Positions 24,127 through 30,761 of a DNA stretch of 47,817 bases are shown here, piece by piece. This stretch comes from Nitrospirota bacterium (lineage in GTDB: Bacteria > Nitrospirota > Thermodesulfovibrionia > UBA6902), in the NCBI GenBank assembly GCA_016215115.1, contig JACRLN010000019.1:1-47817 (forward strand). Direction: 5' to 3'. The first letter of the stretch is position 1. Each line of letters opens with the position of its first letter. The notes under the pieces were generated by a model. That model worked only from the letters and a program-made list of their open reading frames with translations, searched no databases and was not told the origin of the DNA. The position numbers were made by a program, and so were the translations under genes.

Positions 24127-24996
24127 TCATCTATACTTTTCAATAATATCCGGAACCTTCTTCGGGTTCATTGCGCCATAAGTTTCTTCGTCTATTACCA
24201 TGACAGGCGCCAATCCGCACGCGCCGAGACAGCGAACGGTTTCGAGTGAAAATTTCTTGTCTTCCGTTACCTCTCCGACAGCTATCTTAAGATCACCTTT
24301 AATTTTATTCAGAACTTCCTCAACTCTCTTTACATAGCAGGCAGTGCCAAGACATATCCTGATGTTGTGGTCGCCTCTGGGTTTCATGGTGAAAAAGGAA
24401 TAAAAGGAAACAATACTGTGGATCTCAGCCGGTGTTGTGTTCAGTCCCTTTGCAATGCGCTTCTGTACGACAGGAGGGAGATAACCAACGATTCCCTGAC
24501 AGCGCTGAAGCACGGGAATAGAACTGCCGGGTTTGTTCTTGTACTGATTTATAATCCTGTCTATTTCCTGAAGCATTGAGGGTGGGAGCTCTTCTTTTTC
24601 CTTTTTGACAACCGGCGCTTTTCCTTTTACCCATTCGACCGCCCTTCTGGTCACATCCAGCAGCACCGCAGGAGTAAATGGTTTTGGCACATAATCTATA
24701 ATGCCAAGCTCAAGGGCGTCTTTAATGGTATCCTGTGAAGGATAACCAGTAATTATCACGATACCTGTGTCAGGTCTTTTTTGTTTAATCCATCGTATGA
24801 GGGTTATCCCGTCTACCTCGGGCATTTTCAGGTCGGTGAAGACAAGGTCGTAAGGCTGTTGTTCCATCCTGAGTATTGCCTTTTTTGCGCCAAGTGTTCC
24901 CTCGACATTATATCCTTCAGACTTAAGGATAGCCTCACAGCTTCTTATAATTATGGGCTCATCGTCTACGATAAGGATTTTCAAATCATCTGCCAT
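24127..24996 (-). CDS. Response-regulator receiver fused to NuoE/HydC subunit
   Basis: I choose ATG 24996 (289 aa). An upstream GTG at 25008 overlaps the GTGAGG ribosome binding site. Residues 1-120 are a complete receiver: acidic pair D11-D12, phospho-acceptor D55 (FTDLKMPEVDG), conserved Thr in IITGYP, Lys in PKPF. A short Lys/Glu linker (about 121-137) leads to a full NuoE-type thioredoxin-like [2Fe-2S] domain (about 138-289) with the four ligands as CLGTAC and CLGACG (C-x4-C, C-x3-C). Stand-alone NuoE is at 35474-35938. The fusion lets phosphorylation act directly on a redox subunit. It is in one operon with HndB-, HndC- and NuoG-like genes. Confidence 0.93.
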   Translation of the reverse strand: MADDLKILIVDDEPIIIRSCEAILKSEGYNVEGTLGAKKAILRMEQQPYDLVFTDLKMPEVDGITLIRWIKQKRPDTGIVIITGYPSQDTIKDALELGIIDYVPKPFTPAVLLDVTRRAVEWVKGKAPVVKKEKEELPPSMLQEIDRIINQYKNKPGSSIPVLQRCQGIVGYLPPVVQKRIAKGLNTTPAEIHSIVSFYSFFTMKPRGDHNIRICLGTACYVKRVEEVLNKIKGDLKIAVGEVTEDKKFSLETVRCLGACGLAPVMVIDEETYGAMNPKKVPDIIEKYR

Positions 24997-25020
24997 TAAA
25001 AGCCTCACTTTCAGTCATTA

Positions 25021-25079
25021 GCGCGGAAGTCCGGAAGTACAGAAGTTAAAGACTTCAGCGCTTCCGCACTTCCGATCTA
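25021..25079. repeat. GGAAGT/ACTTCC text-like palindromic repeat
   Basis: This is the second copy of the family at 9710-9800. GCGGAAGTCCGGAAGTACAG faces CAGCGCTTCCGCACTTCCG, giving an imperfect hairpin. It fills the gap between the REC-NuoE and REC-GcvH-like genes. Confidence 0.7.
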
Positions 25080-25085
25080 TGTTTT

Positions 25086-25853
25086 CTACTCACTGCTTAA
25101 CGGGAATACCCTTGCGAGCCACAGTAGCCAGCCTTCTGAAAGATGATCTTTCAGCAAGGCGACCATGACGTCGTTTGCTTTCAAATTAACTTCTCTTAAT
25201 TCGCCGTTCATGGGTGATAGAAGTTCGCTTCCATGACCGCTGCTTGTAAAAATCCTTGCAAAAGGTTTTCCGGCTTCAATTTTAACTATATCTCTGATAA
25301 ATTCAACATACATGAGATTGCCTGATAACATCAAGTATCTGAGATCGCATCCGATTTCCCATAAACCGTCTTTAACAGGCCGCGCCCATGTTCCCTCTTT
25401 GTAGAAGATGACAGGGTTTTCTTTATCCCGCAGCGGGGTGATGGAGTCTCTGAACTCGTCAATAAATGCCTGTCTCAAAATCCATCCCTTTGTGTCAAAT
25501 ATCTTTTTTGCAACATTGATCATAAAGTCGGGGGTGAAAGGTTTTTCGATATATTCAAACGCCCCAAGCCTGGTAGATTCCCTTGCGTCTTCCAGTGTGG
25601 GATAACCGGTGATTATGACAACATCTGTCTTGGGCTTGATGACACGGGCTTCCTTGAGCACTACCATTCCGTTTATGTCAGGGAGCCTGACATCCGAAAT
25701 GAGGAGGTCGAAGTCTTCTTTAGCGAGCTTGTTGAGGGCGTCTTCTCCTCTTTCCACAGTTGTTATGCTGTAACCTTCCGCGCCGAGAATCCTCTTGCAG
25801 CTTAAAGTTACAACCGGATCGTCATCAAGTACTAAAATTTTCCCCTTTTCCAT
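25086..25853 (-). CDS. Receiver fused to a GcvH-like (lipoyl-type) domain lacking the lysine
   Basis: The 255-aa protein has a receiver (about 1-122: D10-D12 acidic pocket, D54 in ISDVRLPDI, T in IITGYP, K in EKPF). Its second domain (about 155-250) follows the glycine-cleavage H-protein pattern: an early GLWEIGCD strand, YVEF, an AGKPFA turn, SPMNGELREVN, and the closing EGWLLWLARV. In GcvH the turn before SP carries the lipoylated Lys (VKAASD-type). Here it is SSGHGSELLSP, with Gly where Lys should be. Lipoylation is thus not expected. There is no DNA-binding output. The gene lies upstream of the REC-NuoE gene in the same operon. Confidence 0.85.
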   Translation of the reverse strand: MEKGKILVLDDDPVVTLSCKRILGAEGYSITTVERGEDALNKLAKEDFDLLISDVRLPDINGMVVLKEARVIKPKTDVVIITGYPTLEDARESTRLGAFEYIEKPFTPDFMINVAKKIFDTKGWILRQAFIDEFRDSITPLRDKENPVIFYKEGTWARPVKDGLWEIGCDLRYLMLSGNLMYVEFIRDIVKIEAGKPFARIFTSSGHGSELLSPMNGELREVNLKANDVMVALLKDHLSEGWLLWLARVFPLSSE

Positions 25854-25953
25854 TGCGCCCCCTTACTGTAATTATTATCTTTACCTAATTGCGTATACTG
25901 AAAAAATTAAACTTAAAATTATTATTCGCTTCTCTGTCATTTTGGCTTGTCCT

Positions 25954-26012
25954 GTCATTCCGACTTGTTCGGAATCGTACTTTAAGAATGATTCCCGACA
26001 AGCGGGAATGAC
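25954..26012. repeat. GTCATTCC-type dispersed palindromic element
   Basis: GTCATTCCGACTTGTTCGG and GATTCCCGACAAGCGGGAATGAC bound a 59-bp two-armed palindrome upstream of the REC-GcvH-like gene. It is the same family as 10133-10200. Confidence 0.75.
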
Positions 26013-26031
26013 AATAAAGACAAAGTTTTGG

Positions 26032-26583
26032 CTATTGTAGCATATTATCTGTACTAATTAACCATGCACTTATATCGTCTTTAATAAATTTTATTACATC
26101 CGGCGAATTCATTGGAACACCATCCAGCTCCTGCCTGATTTCGGAAATATTTAAACTGTATAAGCTGTCGTTTCTCCTGTGTTCAAAGATAAAGTCGATC
26201 CCGGGATGCGAGGCGACCAGGACTATAATGGTATCCCCGATATTTCCAAGAGGTTTTCTGTCTATATGATCATACTGAAAAAAAACATGAATCGCTGTGC
26301 CTTTGCCTTTTTCCGTTTTTATGTCCAGGTCTCCATTACATTCTCTTGCAGACTGTGCCAGCAGCGGAATCCCCAGACCGGTACGCTTGCATGCCTTTGT
26401 GGTAAAAAAAGGGTCAAAAACCTTTTTCATTGTTTCCTCATCCATCCCCTTTCCGTTATCGCTGATTTCGATGGATAGAATATTTTCTCTGGTGTCTTCA
26501 ATTATCTTTATCTTGATTTCAGAAGCTTCGGCTGTAATCGAATTTTCTGCAATGTCGAGGATGTGTAATGAGAGGTCTTTCAT
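26032..26583 (-). CDS. Orphan HATPase (histidine-kinase-type ATP-binding) protein
   Basis: The 183-aa protein consists of one HATPase domain: N box (HILDIAENSITA, about 7-18), G1 (DNGKGM, about 42-47), F box (FDPFFTT), G2 (TGLGIPL). A C-terminal extension of about 65 residues has no clear fold. There is no dimerisation/phospho-acceptor His domain, so it is not a complete histidine kinase. Such orphan ATPases recur in the accessory sets of [FeFe]-hydrogenase operons. It could phosphorylate a partner Ser/Thr like RsbW or T, or act as an ATP sensor. Its start at 26583 faces the divergent DUF4143 ATPase promoter. Confidence 0.88.
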   Translation of the reverse strand: MKDLSLHILDIAENSITAEASEIKIKIIEDTRENILSIEISDNGKGMDEETMKKVFDPFFTTKACKRTGLGIPLLAQSARECNGDLDIKTEKGKGTAIHVFFQYDHIDRKPLGNIGDTIIVLVASHPGIDFIFEHRRNDSLYSLNISEIRQELDGVPMNSPDVIKFIKDDISAWLISTDNMLQ

Positions 26584-26676
26584 GGTTCAGAAGGGATTAT
26601 AACAAAACTTGTTTTTGATGGCTATAAGCCAAGAACCGTACAATTAATTTGGCAGATTGAAAGTCTGATTTTCAAT

Positions 26677-26705
26677 TTGACATTAATGCAGAGAGGCATT
26701 ATTAT
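26677..26705 (+). promoter_or_regulatory. Leaderless promoter of the second DUF4143 ATPase
   Basis: TTGACA (26677-26682), a 17-base spacer and TATTAT (26700-26705) lie six bases before the ATG at 26712, predicting transcription to begin at the start codon. The spacer contains the palindrome AATGC-AGAGAG-GCATT (26685-26700). The layout duplicates the promoter at 12066-12094. Confidence 0.7.
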
Positions 26706-26711
26706 TGATAC

Positions 26712-27908
26712 ATGATAAAAAGAATCCTCTCCATGAAGTTTCGTGAGACCGCCGGGAAATACCCTGTTGTCTTCATAAGCGGGCCGAGACAATCGGGAAA
26801 AACCACTCTCGCAAGGATGTCTTTCCCGAAATACAAATATGTCTCCCTTGAGGATATTGACGAAAGGAATTTTGCAAAAGATGACCCGCGGGGCTTTCTC
26901 TCAAGGTATCATCATAATATTATCCTTGATGAAATTCAGAGAGTCCCGGAACTTTTCTCATATTTACAGACTGAAATAGATCGTGATGACGCACCCGGAA
27001 GATTCATTCTCACGGGGTCGCAGCAGTTCCTTTTAATGGAGAAGATAGGACAAACGCTTGCAGGGCGTGTGGCGCTTCTTCATCTGTTGCCGTTCAGTCT
27101 GTCCGAGCTTGCCGGTTCAAGACCGATAGACCCGTTTAAATTTGAAGATACCAAAACGGTAAAGAAGATTCCGCCGTATCCGCTTGAGATAATTTTGCAT
27201 CAGGGGCTTTATCCGAGGATATACGATAAAAAACTTATGGCCCATCAATGGCTCGGCGATTATTACAGGACATATGTTGAAAGGGACGTGAGGGATGTCC
27301 TGAAAATAGGGAACCTTGACACTTTTCAGAGGTTTGTACGCCTGTGCGCGGGACGCTCAGGACAGATATTGAACCTGTCTTCACTGGCAAATGACTGCGG
27401 CATTACACATCCTACGGCAAGACAATGGATATCTGTGCTTCAGGCAAGTTTTATAATTACACTTATTCAGCCACACTATGCGAATTTTTCAAAACGGCTG
27501 ATTAAAAGTCCTAAACTCTATTTCCTTGATTCAGGACTGCTTTGTTATCTTCTAAGGATAAGAGAGCCTGAAGAACTTAAGACCCATGCAATGAGAGGAG
27601 CAATATTTGAGAGCTTTATAATCTCCGAAATTTATAAGGCATTTGCCAATATCGGCGAAGAACCTCCTCTCTATTTCTGGCGGGACCGCACAGGTCATGA
27701 GATCGACCTTATTATCGATATGGGGCAGAAACTGCTCCCTGTTGAAATCAAGTCTTCTTATACAATTGCATCAGATTTTTTTGACGGCATCAAATACTGG
27801 CTGTCTTTAAAGGGTAATGTGCAGAAAACAGGGGCGCTTGTCTACGCCGGAAAAGAGCATTACAAAAGAGAAGGACTGTCGGTTAAAGCATGGTATGAGT
27901 GCTCGTAA
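26712..27908 (+). CDS. AAA ATPase with DUF4143 domain, inserted within the redox cluster
   Basis: The 398-aa protein has P-loop SGPRQSGKTT (about 20-30), Walker B ILDEIQRVPELF (about 73-84), sensor FILTGSQQF, and the DUF4143 C-terminus with GHEIDLIID...LPVEIKSSYT (D...E-x-K). It is a diverged paralogue of 12103-13254. It is on the plus strand, opposite to all its neighbours, and separates the HATPase gene from the PHP/DRTGG genes that would otherwise be one operon. The adjacent broken higA suggests an accessory insertion. The biological role of the family is unresolved. Confidence 0.9.
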   Translation: MIKRILSMKFRETAGKYPVVFISGPRQSGKTTLARMSFPKYKYVSLEDIDERNFAKDDPRGFLSRYHHNIILDEIQRVPELFSYLQTEIDRDDAPGRFILTGSQQFLLMEKIGQTLAGRVALLHLLPFSLSELAGSRPIDPFKFEDTKTVKKIPPYPLEIILHQGLYPRIYDKKLMAHQWLGDYYRTYVERDVRDVLKIGNLDTFQRFVRLCAGRSGQILNLSSLANDCGITHPTARQWISVLQASFIITLIQPHYANFSKRLIKSPKLYFLDSGLLCYLLRIREPEELKTHAMRGAIFESFIISEIYKAFANIGEEPPLYFWRDRTGHEIDLIIDMGQKLLPVEIKSSYTIASDFFDGIKYWLSLKGNVQKTGALVYAGKEHYKREGLSVKAWYECS

Positions 27909-27957
27909 ACGGAATAATTCCTCTTAACTCTCTCTTCTGGCTTCTTTATATCCCGTA

Positions 27958-28188
27958 TCAAAACCCCACAGTCTTTTTAAATTCCTTAACCTTCGGAGAT
28001 TTTTGAGAAGCGATCCAGAGGTCTAATTTCGCCTGCATGTACAGCCAGCTTTCAGGAGAGGTACTTGTTGCCTTCCCGATTCTGACTGCCATCTCAGGGC
28101 TTAATGAGGCCCTGCAGTTTAGCAAAGTTGATAGTGTCTTACGAGTAATTCCCTGACCATCTAATCTCCCCTCACCCCTCTTTGTCAA
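27958..28188 (-). pseudogene. Truncated HigA-type antitoxin
   Basis: The C-terminal two-thirds of a HigA/VapI-type antitoxin is recognisable: ITRKTLSTLLNCRASLSPEM followed by AVRIGKATSTSPESWLYMQAKLDLW. The N-terminal half of the HTH (HPGEILREE... in the family) is missing. The first 13 codons of the open frame come from a dispersed CCCCTCTTTG palindrome and begin at a TTG, so this is not a genuine start. No HigB toxin is next to it. The break is explained by insertion of the palindrome at about 28155. Confidence 0.75.
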
Positions 28189-28223
28189 AGAGGGGATTTA
28201 TGCAGGCTGAAGCCTGAGGCTTC
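28162..28223. repeat. CCCCTCTTTG palindrome plus GAAGCCTGAGGCTTC palindrome
   Basis: CCCCTCTTTG and CAAAGAGGGG (28175-28195) form a hairpin of the same family as 40968-41040. Immediately after it, GAAGCCT-G-AGGCTTC (28209-28223) is a perfect 15-base palindrome of another widespread family, 15 bases beyond the PHP stop codon. The first element interrupts higA. Confidence 0.7.
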
Positions 28224-28237
28224 CAACAGACAGAGCC

Positions 28238-28981
28238 TTACCCCCACTCGACCCTTCTGCCGTCAATGCTTTTGAAAGTCAATTTAATTTCTTCAAGCGT
28301 CGGCTCATTCATGATAAAGCTTGTTGTCCTTCTTCCGATATCTTTCAGCCAATGTGCATCAGAGGAGGTGATCCAGGAGAACGATTTATAGCCGCTGAAC
28401 AAAAGGTCTGCTTTTCCCCGCTCTGTATTGGGCGACATCTCTAATGCATCAAATTCCAAATCGTCAGGGATAAATCCAAGTTGGGATAAAATGCTAAAGG
28501 CATCCCTGTCAACATGGGAGGCGATGGCGAGTCCGCCGAGTGAATGAATGGTGTTTACAATTTTCTGTGCAGACAATGATGTTGCGCCTATCAGGAGGCG
28601 TTTATTGAAATCCAGAACCTCGTCTTTTTCATTAACGACAATTTGTTCACCAAACAGTTTTTCGTCGTTTTCTCCTGGTTGCAGATTTTCGCACACAATA
28701 TCCTCCATTTTAATAATGCTTCCAATATCGTCAAAAAACGCCAGGATGTGCGCTTCTTCTGATGAGGTTATCTCCATCCCTGCAAGGACTGTTAAGGTTG
28801 TACGTTCAGCGGCTTTCCGGGCAGCGATAACATTTTCTGCTGAATTGTGGTCGGTTATGGCAATTATATCAATTCCCTTTTCAATAGCAGTTTTGATTAT
28901 CGCGGAAGGAGTCATTTCAAGGTCGGCACATGGAGAGAGGCAGGTGTGTATGTGGAGGTCAGATCGGAATATTTTCAGCAT
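28238..28981 (-). CDS. PHP-domain metal-dependent phosphoesterase
   Basis: The 247-aa protein shows the PHP motifs SDLHIHTCLSPCAD (H10, H12), ITDHNSAEN, an internal GLAIASHVDRD and a C-terminal SSDAHW. All are metal ligands of TrpH-like phosphoesterases. The family hydrolyses phosphate esters such as 3',5'-nucleotides. The start is coupled to the DRTGG gene upstream (TAATG overlap). PHP, DRTGG and HATPase genes recur together beside trimeric hydrogenases, where their role is not established. Confidence 0.92.
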   Translation of the reverse strand: MLKIFRSDLHIHTCLSPCADLEMTPSAIIKTAIEKGIDIIAITDHNSAENVIAARKAAERTTLTVLAGMEITSSEEAHILAFFDDIGSIIKMEDIVCENLQPGENDEKLFGEQIVVNEKDEVLDFNKRLLIGATSLSAQKIVNTIHSLGGLAIASHVDRDAFSILSQLGFIPDDLEFDALEMSPNTERGKADLLFSGYKSFSWITSSDAHWLKDIGRRTTSFIMNEPTLEEIKLTFKSIDGRRVEWG

Positions 28982-29313
28982 TATTTAAGAAGCAGATAAA
29001 TTTTACCTGCTATCTCAAACGCAGGCATCGACGTTGTTGTGATTGTAATTTTTTCATCCTCTGCTTTTTTCAACGTTTCTTCCGGTATCTGTCTGTTACT
29101 GACAATGACAATTCCTTTTATACCTTTTAAACTTGCAACCGCCACAATGTTCATATGCGTCTGAAGGGTTATCCATATGTTGCCTTCTTTGCTGTTTGCC
29201 ATTACATCGGAAAGCAGGTCGCTTACATAGGCTCCTGTGACGTTGTTTTGAAGACCGTCTTTGTAAGTTTTAATCTCCAGCGATAATTCTTTTACAATGT
29301 CTGAAAGTTTCAT
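28981..29313 (-). CDS. DRTGG-domain protein, first copy
   Basis: The 110-aa protein is a single DRTGG-type alpha/beta domain: VTGAYVSDLLSDVM in place of the DRTGG strand, IWITLQTHMNIVAVA, and IVIVSNRQIPEETL. The family is found next to CBS domains and Ptas, and as small proteins in hydrogenase clusters. It probably binds a small ligand. A second copy is at 29999-30352. It overlaps the PHP gene by one base. Confidence 0.85.
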   Translation of the reverse strand: MKLSDIVKELSLEIKTYKDGLQNNVTGAYVSDLLSDVMANSKEGNIWITLQTHMNIVAVASLKGIKGIVIVSNRQIPEETLKKAEDEKITITTTSMPAFEIAGKIYLLLK

Positions 29314-29345
29314 TTTATTTGCCCCTCCTTTTCTATGGCAATGCC

Positions 29346-29510
29346 GTCATTGACTCGAAAATACCCCTGGCCGTCATTCCCGCGATCTTTTAAGCGGGAA
29401 TCCAGAGTCTTTTACAGGGGAACTGGATTCCGGCCCCCGATTACTACCTTCGAGGGCAAGCTTAAGGACTGCCGGAATGACAGTTTTAAAGGTATTTTCG
29501 GGTCAATGAC
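29346..29510. mobile_element. MITE-like element with 20-bp terminal inverted repeats
   Basis: The left end GTCATTGACTCGAAAATACC and the right end GGTATTTTCGGGTCAATGAC are inverted copies with one mismatch (T versus C at the tenth base). Inside are inward GTCATTCC/GGAATGAC arms. There is no coding capacity. It sits in the gap between the DRTGG gene and the RsbT-like gene. Its internal right arm is identical to 7401-7423. Confidence 0.8.
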
Positions 29511-29557
29511 AACCGTTACAATCAATGCTCCAGCTATGCGTTACTGCGCAAAACATC

Positions 29558-29995
29558 CTAAGGAAAATTTATTACCATCTCCACTGTTGTCCCTTCCCCG
29601 ACAACAGAGTCAATTTTAAACAGATCTGAATTTTTTTTCATATTCGGCAGGCCCATGCCGGCGCCCCAGCCCATTTCTCTTACCCAATCAGGCGCGGTGG
29701 AATAGCCTTCCTGCATTGCCAGCTCAATATTTTCTATCCCCGGTCCCATATCCGCTATTTTTATTGTAATGCTCCGGGAAGTTATGTAATAATGCAGCCA
29801 GCCTGCCGCTGCATATATAATTACATTCATCTCCGCCTCGAAGGTTGCTATTGTGGCACGCCGTATGATTGTTTCATCAACGCCAAGCTCTGAAAGTTTT
29901 AGTTTTAACTGGGTAGACGCCTCTCCTGCCGTTGTAAAATTTCCGCCGATTAACTGAAAAGTTCCATCTATAGTTCCATCTATATTTAACGGCAT
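29558..29995 (-). CDS. RsbT/anti-sigma-type serine kinase ATPase
   Basis: The 145-aa HATPase of the GHKL anti-sigma type has N box FEAEMNVIIYA (about 52-62), G1 DMGPGIEN (about 81-88) and G2 GWGAGMGLPNMKKNSD (about 108-123). Such proteins phosphorylate an antagonist Ser or sequester a sigma factor. Neither an STAS antagonist nor a sigma factor is next to it. It lies between the two DRTGG genes, only three bases after the second, and is part of the same accessory set. Confidence 0.88.
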   Translation of the reverse strand: MPLNIDGTIDGTFQLIGGNFTTAGEASTQLKLKLSELGVDETIIRRATIATFEAEMNVIIYAAAGWLHYYITSRSITIKIADMGPGIENIELAMQEGYSTAPDWVREMGWGAGMGLPNMKKNSDLFKIDSVVGEGTTVEMVINFP

Positions 29996-29998
29996 ATT

Positions 29999-30352
29999 TT
30001 AATCATTCAGGGAACTGCGCAGGCCTGCCTGATACAGTTTCCCTGAGGCGGTATACATACAGAACGGCGTGCTGAGGAGAGGGATTTTTTTCTGCCCGGC
30101 AAGTTCGACTGTGCGCTCATCGGGTTTCTTGTTCAGAACGAATACAATAGCTTTGGTGCCGGCAATTTCCGCTGTCCGGATTACGTTTATCTGGGTAAGA
30201 CCGGTTATCAGGAGGGAGTCTATCGAATGATAATACAGCACATCACTCATCAAATCAGCGCTGCAGGCGCTCCGGATATTTAAATCCTCTAAATCCGCTG
30301 GCCGGACTATAACCGTTGCTTCAAGGATTTCAGTTATTTTGCTTAGTGTCAC
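29999..30352 (-). CDS. DRTGG-domain protein, second copy
   Basis: The 117-aa single-domain DRTGG protein (SACSADLMSDVLYY, LLITGLTQINVIRTA, IVFVLNKKPDERTV) is a diverged paralogue of the 110-aa copy at 28981-29313. It ends three bases before the RsbT-like gene. Ligand and target are unknown. Confidence 0.82.
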   Translation of the reverse strand: MTLSKITEILEATVIVRPADLEDLNIRSACSADLMSDVLYYHSIDSLLITGLTQINVIRTAEIAGTKAIVFVLNKKPDERTVELAGQKKIPLLSTPFCMYTASGKLYQAGLRSSLND

Positions 30353-30386
30353 TTTTCATATACCATGCAGTAAGCTGCAGAGAGAT

Positions 30387-30761
30387 TCATTTAATTTCCC
30401 CTGATTTTTTAAAGGACTCTTTGACAGCAGCAAGCAACGTATCAGGGGTAAAAGGTTTTTCTATGAAATTATAAGCGCCTAATCTTAATGCCTGCACGGC
30501 GGTTTCAACAGTGCTGTAACCGGTAATCATTACGACCTTTGTATCGGGCCAGGTTGCATTGATTTTATTCAGAACTTCAATGCCATCCATGTCAGGCATT
30601 TTCAGGTCAAGCAGTACCAGGCTGAAAGACTCTTTCTCAAGAAATTTAATACCCTCTTTACCGCTGGCTGCCAGCCTGATTTCATATCCCTCTGGCAAAA
30701 GCGCCCTTTCACAGCTTATCCTTACAATTGCTTCATCGTCTATTACCAGTATTTTTTTCAT
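30387..30761 (-). CDS. Stand-alone response-regulator receiver
   Basis: The 124-aa protein is a receiver domain only: acidic pair D8-D9, phospho-acceptor D52 (LLDLKMPDMDG), Thr in MITGYS and Lys in EKPFTP. No output domain is present. It overlaps the upstream sensor-kinase gene by four bases (ATGA), so the kinase is its near-certain donor. Its sequence is very close to the receivers fused to NuoE and to the GcvH-like domain, suggesting that all three descend from one receiver and may share the kinase. Confidence 0.92.
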   Translation of the reverse strand: MKKILVIDDEAIVRISCERALLPEGYEIRLAASGKEGIKFLEKESFSLVLLDLKMPDMDGIEVLNKINATWPDTKVVMITGYSTVETAVQALRLGAYNFIEKPFTPDTLLAAVKESFKKSGEIK

